Source: Melioribacter sp051488665 (GTDB taxonomy: Bacteria; Bacteroidota; Ignavibacteria; Ignavibacteriales; Melioribacteraceae). Taken from it: a DNA stretch of 64,000 nt. The notes below the pieces were generated by a model, which worked only from the letters and a program-made list of their open reading frames with translations, made no database searches and was not told the origin of the DNA. Location: contig NZ_JBPSEG010000003.1 of NCBI RefSeq assembly GCF_051488665.1, positions 62,001 to 126,000 on the forward strand. Direction: 5' to 3'. Each line of letters starts with the position of its first letter. The first letter of the stretch is position 1. A program made the position numbers and the translations under genes. Below, in pieces: positions 60,546 to 64,000 of this stretch.

Positions 60546-61491
60546 TTCCGTTTAGAGAAAAAGTCTGTCCTATTTCATGGAGTCCGACTTTGATAGGATA
60601 TTTGGACGCGGATTTTAGCAGCCATTCGATCGGCTCGTCTACGGGCTCGCTTCCCTGTCTGAACGTTTTGGTATGAATCGGTACAAAATATTTGGCATTC
60701 ATTCTGATTGCCATTAGCAAAGCTTCTTCAGGATTGCAGTGGCTTCTTCGCCACGGATTGTAAGCTCCGATCGGCATTATTGCAATATCCACATTTTCGT
60801 TTTTTAACGAATCGAATTTATCGGTCATTGCGGTATCGCCGCCGAAGACGATTTTTTTGTTTTTGTATTCAATCAAATAAGCGTTATAACTTCTCCCGTC
60901 TTTGAAGAATCCCCGCGAGCGGTCTTTTTCCCACGGGAACCGCCATCCGAAATGTTTTACTTCCAGCGCTCTGAAATTTATACCGCCTAAGTTCAATTCG
61001 TCTCCCCAATCCATAATATTGAGGGATTTCCACGGTAAATCTTCAATCACGTCGCCGGTTAAATACGACGTAATTACGTCTATTTTGCCGGGATATTTTT
61101 GGGCAAAAAATTTTAGCGTCGGATAATCCATGTGGTCCATATGCGCGTGCGAAAGGAGTATAATGTCGGGACGCGGTATTTCATTTCTGTGAAGCGCAGG
61201 AGGGGAAATCCTTGAAGGTCCGTAACTCGTTCCGAAAAGATAAACGCCGACCCGTTCGAATAATACAGGATCGGTTAAAATCCATTTTCCCATGAAATTT
61301 ATCAATACTGTGGAATGCCCGATCCACGACAGCGTTATATCCTTGCTGTCCCAGCCGGCGGGTACCGGTTTGTACTTTAACTCAAGGCGTTCTTCGGCTT
61401 TTGAATCCCTGCCGCCGTATAAAAACGAGAAAAACGTTCCGGCTGCAATTAATGAAAGTTTATTTAAAAAATTTCTTCTGTTTACGGACAT
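60532..61491 (-). CDS. Metallo-beta-lactamase-fold hydrolase with Tat signal
   Basis: The 319-residue product starts with a twin-arginine-type signal, N-R-R-N-F-L-N-K-L, then a hydrophobic stretch to about 25, so it is probably exported folded with its metals. Metal-binding motifs are S-H-A-H-M-D-H-M-D, the later H-F-G-W, G-G-D-T-A and I-H-T-K-T-F. Similar proteins (UlaG/NAPE-PLD-like) hydrolyse phosphoester or lactone bonds; the true substrate is not known. Confidence 0.85.
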   Translation of the reverse strand: MSVNRRNFLNKLSLIAAGTFFSFLYGGRDSKAEERLELKYKPVPAGWDSKDITLSWIGHSTVLINFMGKWILTDPVLFERVGVYLFGTSYGPSRISPPALHRNEIPRPDIILLSHAHMDHMDYPTLKFFAQKYPGKIDVITSYLTGDVIEDLPWKSLNIMDWGDELNLGGINFRALEVKHFGWRFPWEKDRSRGFFKDGRSYNAYLIEYKNKKIVFGGDTAMTDKFDSLKNENVDIAIMPIGAYNPWRRSHCNPEEALLMAIRMNAKYFVPIHTKTFRQGSEPVDEPIEWLLKSASKYPIKVGLHEIGQTFSLNGINYG

Positions 61492-61553
61492 AAGTCTCTA
61501 ATTCAATTATGCGTATCTGAAAAACAACACAGCTCAGGAAAAAATTCACTAAA

Positions 61554-62009
61554 TCAAGTTATAATTTTGTTCGACAGTTCGTTTGTGTCGTCCGCTTTAA
61601 TCGGGAAATATTCGGAAAGCGTTCTGCCGACGAGTTCGATGCCTTTTAAAATGCCGTCGGTATATTTGCCGTTCATAAATTCGGACTGCATTATGTCTCT
61701 TATTTCGTCCCATGTAGATTGACTTACTTTCGAGTTGATCCCTTCGTCTGCAAGAATGTAGAACATTCTTCTGGGTAAAAGAAGATAGATTAAAATACCG
61801 GTTCTGTCCCTCGTATTTTGCATATTGAGTCTTTTGAATTCGTCTTCCGCCAATCGCCTTATATCCTTACGCGAATCGAAAAAAGGGAGTTCGTCTTTGA
61901 TAGCCAGACGGATTTCGCCGGATGTTGATTTTTCGGCTTCTTCAATAGCCCTTGAAAAGCGGAGAAAATCGTCGTCCGTAAAATAATGATATATCAGTTT
62001 TCTTTTCAT
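61554..62009 (-). CDS. TPM-domain protein
   Basis: The 151-residue soluble protein shows the TPM (TLP18.3/Psb32/MOLO-1) fold: E-E-A-E-K-S-T-S-G-E-I-R-L-A-I, then R-D-R-T-G-I-L-I-Y-L-L-L-P-R-R-M-F-Y-I-L-A-D-E-G-I-N, and W-D-E-I-R-D-I-M. Family members sit at membranes and some have weak phosphatase activity. No signal or membrane helix is present here, so this is a stand-alone cytoplasmic form. Role unknown. Confidence 0.82.
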   Translation of the reverse strand: MKRKLIYHYFTDDDFLRFSRAIEEAEKSTSGEIRLAIKDELPFFDSRKDIRRLAEDEFKRLNMQNTRDRTGILIYLLLPRRMFYILADEGINSKVSQSTWDEIRDIMQSEFMNGKYTDGILKGIELVGRTLSEYFPIKADDTNELSNKIIT

Positions 62010-62079
62010 ATTCGCCCGAAGTTTACAACAAAGATAAATGTTACAATCATTAAAATAAACCCGTAATTCCGAAAATTAT

Positions 62080-62087
62080 TATATTTG
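62080..62087 (+). promoter_or_regulatory. Bacteroidetes-type -7 box TATATTTG before gpmA
   Basis: TATATTTG fits the TAnnTTTG box and lies 32 bases ahead of the gpmA start. No clear -33 TTTG was found at the expected distance. Confidence 0.4.
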
Positions 62088-62118
62088 CACCTGATTTTAT
62101 TAACAAATCGAGGTAATT

Positions 62119-62865
62119 ATGTATAAGGTAGTTTTATTACGACACGGAGAAAGCGAGTGGAACAAATTGAATCTGTTCACAGGCTGGACTGACGTCGATT
62201 TATCCGAAAAAGGAATCGAAGAAGCTCACCAGGCAGGCAAAGTAATGAAGGAAGAAGGTTACACGTTCGACATCGCATTTACGTCCGTACTTAAAAGAGC
62301 AATCAAAACTCTCTACATAGCGCAGGAAGAGATGGATTTATTGTGGATTCCGGTAATAAAATCATGGCGTTTGAACGAACGTCACTACGGAGCGCTTCAG
62401 GGTTTGAACAAAGCGGAGACAGCCGAAAAGTACGGGGACGAGCAGGTTAAATTGTGGCGCAGAAGTTACGACGTTCCCCCGCCGGCATTGGACGAGAACG
62501 ACCCCCGTTATCCGGGCAAAGACCCCCGTTACAAAGACCTCGACAAAAAAGATATCCCTTTAACCGAAAGTTTGAAGTCGACGGTTGAGCGTTTTCTGCC
62601 TTACTGGCACGAAACCATAGCTCCTACAATTAAAAGCGGCAAGAAGGTTATCATTGCGGCTCACGGCAACAGCTTACGCGCACTCGTGAAATATCTCGAC
62701 AATATGTCGGAAGAAGAAATTGTGAATCTGAATATTCCTACGGGAGTTCCTTTGGTATACGAACTCGACGAGGACCTGAAACCGATTAAGCATTATTATC
62801 TCGGCGACCAGGAAGCAATTAAAGCCGCAATCAATGCGGTTGCCAAACAAACCGAAAAGAAATAA
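62119..62865 (+). CDS. gpmA: 2,3-bisphosphoglycerate-dependent phosphoglycerate mutase
   Basis: This 248-residue dPGM has the catalytic His in L-L-R-H9-G-E-S-E-W-N, F-T-G-W-T-D-V-D-L-S, the active-site Glu in L-N-E-R-H-Y-G-A-L-Q-G-L-N-K, and the second His in A-A-H-G-N-S-L-R-A-L. It interconverts 3- and 2-phosphoglycerate in glycolysis and gluconeogenesis. Length is normal. GAGGT precedes the ATG, and a terminator follows. Confidence 0.95.
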   Translation: MYKVVLLRHGESEWNKLNLFTGWTDVDLSEKGIEEAHQAGKVMKEEGYTFDIAFTSVLKRAIKTLYIAQEEMDLLWIPVIKSWRLNERHYGALQGLNKAETAEKYGDEQVKLWRRSYDVPPPALDENDPRYPGKDPRYKDLDKKDIPLTESLKSTVERFLPYWHETIAPTIKSGKKVIIAAHGNSLRALVKYLDNMSEEEIVNLNIPTGVPLVYELDEDLKPIKHYYLGDQEAIKAAINAVAKQTEKK

Positions 62866-62907
62866 CCGGATTTGCATTCCAATCGGATATATTTTATTAT
62901 TGTTTGA

Positions 62908-62944
62908 AAAATTCGGGTCTGGTATTAAGACCCGGATTTTTCAA
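62908..62944 (+). terminator. Rho-independent terminator after gpmA
   Basis: A 13-bp stem AAAATTCGGGTCT / AGACCCGGATTTT (one G-T position) with a 7-base loop and a T-rich tail, 43 bases after the stop. Confidence 0.85.
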
Positions 62945-63004
62945 TAAAAAAATCAAGGAGAAGATCGGGTCAATTTGCTACCGTAAACATCAAGGAGACT
63001 AAAA

Positions 63005-64000
63005 ATGAAAAAAGTATTAATCGCTTCGATCTTTCTCCTCATTTCATCCGTCCCGATTATATCCCAGACGGTCATTGGAAAATACGGCGGCGAATTTCTC
63101 GCAATCGGAGTCGGCGGAAGAGCTTCGGGAATGGGCGGAGCTCAGACGGCTATAGTAAACGACGTCACCGCGGGATACTGGAATCCGGCGGCGTTGGCGC
63201 ATATCGATTATCCTCAGGCAGCTCTTATGCACGAAGAACATTTCGGCAGCCTTGTTAATTACAACTACGCTGCAGTCGCCATTCCTTACGACAAAGATAT
63301 GAGTCTCGGATTTAGCGTTATAAGATTAAGCATCGACGGAATACCGGACACCAGAAACGCTCTTTACGATTCGAACGGCGACGGAATTATAGACATACAT
63401 ACCGACAGATTCGATTACTCGAAAATAACGGAATTCAACAATACCGACTGGGCGTTTTTCCTTACATTTGCCAAAAGGCAAACCGATAATTTTTATTGGG
63501 GAGCCAACGTGAAAATCATCCGGCGGGACATTGCGGAATACAGCGCGACAGGCATCGGTTTTGACATCGGCGCGTTCTACCGTCCGTTCAATTCTTTGCT
63601 ATTGGGACTAAACTTTCAGGATATTACAACAACGTTAGTTGCATGGGATACCGGCAGAAACGAATTAATTACTCCGACTTTGAAAACCGGCGCCGCTTAT
63701 TTAATCGATCTCTGGGGCGGAGTTCTTACTCCGGCTATCGATATCGACACGAGATTCGAAAACAGAAAGTTTGCCTCGAATTTGAATCTCGGTCCGGTCA
63801 GTTTCGACGTACATACCGGAATAGAATATCGGTATAAAAACATTGCGGCATTACGCATCGGTTATTCGGACGTCAAGCAATTGACAATCGGAGCGGGGAT
63901 AAAATTACCCAAAATGATTATCGATTATTCGTACTCCAGGGTCAGCGGCAATCAGGACGAAACGCTGCCCGAATCGCACAGAATTTCGCTTCTCCTTACA
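63005..64000 (+). CDS. PorV/PorQ-family outer-membrane protein (3' end cut by window)
   Basis: The frame runs from the ATG at 63005 to the right edge without a stop (at least 332 residues). A signal peptide (about 1-20, ending I-I-S-Q) is followed by the family's opening G-G-E-F-L-A-I-G-V-G-G-R-A-S-G-M-G-G-A and W-N-P-A-A-L-A. Beta-barrel strands continue to the end, including R-I-G-Y-S and G-A-G-I-K. PorV-type barrels belong to the type IX secretion machinery, which fits the three T9SS-tagged proteins in this window; paralogues with other roles are common, so the exact member is not settled. Confidence 0.82.
   Translation, partial: MKKVLIASIFLLISSVPIISQTVIGKYGGEFLAIGVGGRASGMGGAQTAIVNDVTAGYWNPAALAHIDYPQAALMHEEHFGSLVNYNYAAVAIPYDKDMSLGFSVIRLSIDGIPDTRNALYDSNGDGIIDIHTDRFDYSKITEFNNTDWAFFLTFAKRQTDNFYWGANVKIIRRDIAEYSATGIGFDIGAFYRPFNSLLLGLNFQDITTTLVAWDTGRNELITPTLKTGAAYLIDLWGGVLTPAIDIDTRFENRKFASNLNLGPVSFDVHTGIEYRYKNIAALRIGYSDVKQLTIGAGIKLPKMIIDYSYSRVSGNQDETLPESHRISLLLT

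Overview
The window looks like chromosomal DNA from a member of the Ignavibacteria (Bacteroidetes/Chlorobi lineage), most like a Melioribacter- or Ignavibacterium-type facultative or obligate anaerobe. The clues are three secreted proteins with C-terminal type IX secretion (Por) sorting domains, a PorV-type barrel at the right edge, many outer-membrane barrels, TATATTTG-like -7 boxes, and a fermentative gene set. Taxonomy is inferred from gene content only. Genes are dense and on both strands, and several convergent pairs overlap at their stop codons.

Region 1 (1-10.9 kb, all minus strand) holds a Sel1-repeat protein cut by the left edge, a small RsbW-like ATPase, a T9SS cargo protein, and then a long operon read right to left: rex, hydC, hydB, hydA (an NAD-linked trimeric, probably electron-bifurcating [FeFe] hydrogenase), a second [FeFe] hydrogenase-like protein carrying a PAS domain (sensory HydS type), and a SpoIIE/PP2C phosphatase that overlaps it. 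Two tandem 18-bp palindromes lie just ahead of rex and are good candidates for a lineage-specific Rex operator. The block reads as H2/NADH metabolism with its own redox repressor and a built-in hydrogen sensor feeding a phosphatase. This is the most interesting system in the window.

Region 2 (11-18.3 kb) has a GH1 glycosidase translationally coupled to a GT21-like glycosyltransferase, a ClC transporter with CBS and TrkA-C domains, a PafA-like phosphatase, about 0.85 kb of imperfect 330-342 bp direct repeats built from REP-like hairpins, and tRNA-Asn with a terminator. Region 3 (18.5-24.2 kb) is an operon for the methylmalonyl-CoA branch of propionate metabolism: mutase large subunit, epimerase, and the carboxyltransferase, gamma, biotin-carrier and beta subunits of a Na+-translocating methylmalonyl-CoA decarboxylase. 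The cobalamin-binding mutase subunit is not in the cluster.

Region 4 (24.4-35.4 kb) carries a pullulanase-type GH13 enzyme, a barrel, a very large PAS hybrid kinase, an M28 peptidase with a T9SS domain, a nitronate monooxygenase-like flavoenzyme with an unknown four-Cys partner, and two adjacent proteins that share a monohaem CxxCH module, one an outer-membrane barrel and one a T9SS-sorted protein. Region 5 (35.5-46.1 kb) has dxr-rseP, a BtuB-like TonB receptor, glycyl-tRNA synthetase whose only sensible start is a non-canonical ATC codon, a DUF1684 lipoprotein, a soluble kinase with a LytTR regulator, and another PAS kinase. Region 6 (46.1-64 kb) has a DUF5686 barrel, a three-gene set resembling minor pilins or pseudopilins (PilVWX/GspIJK-like), an amidase, cytochrome c, class II aldolase, aat with two small overlapping genes, PepP, an EamA transporter, a Tat-signal metallo-hydrolase, a TPM-domain protein, gpmA, and the PorV-like gene cut by the right edge.
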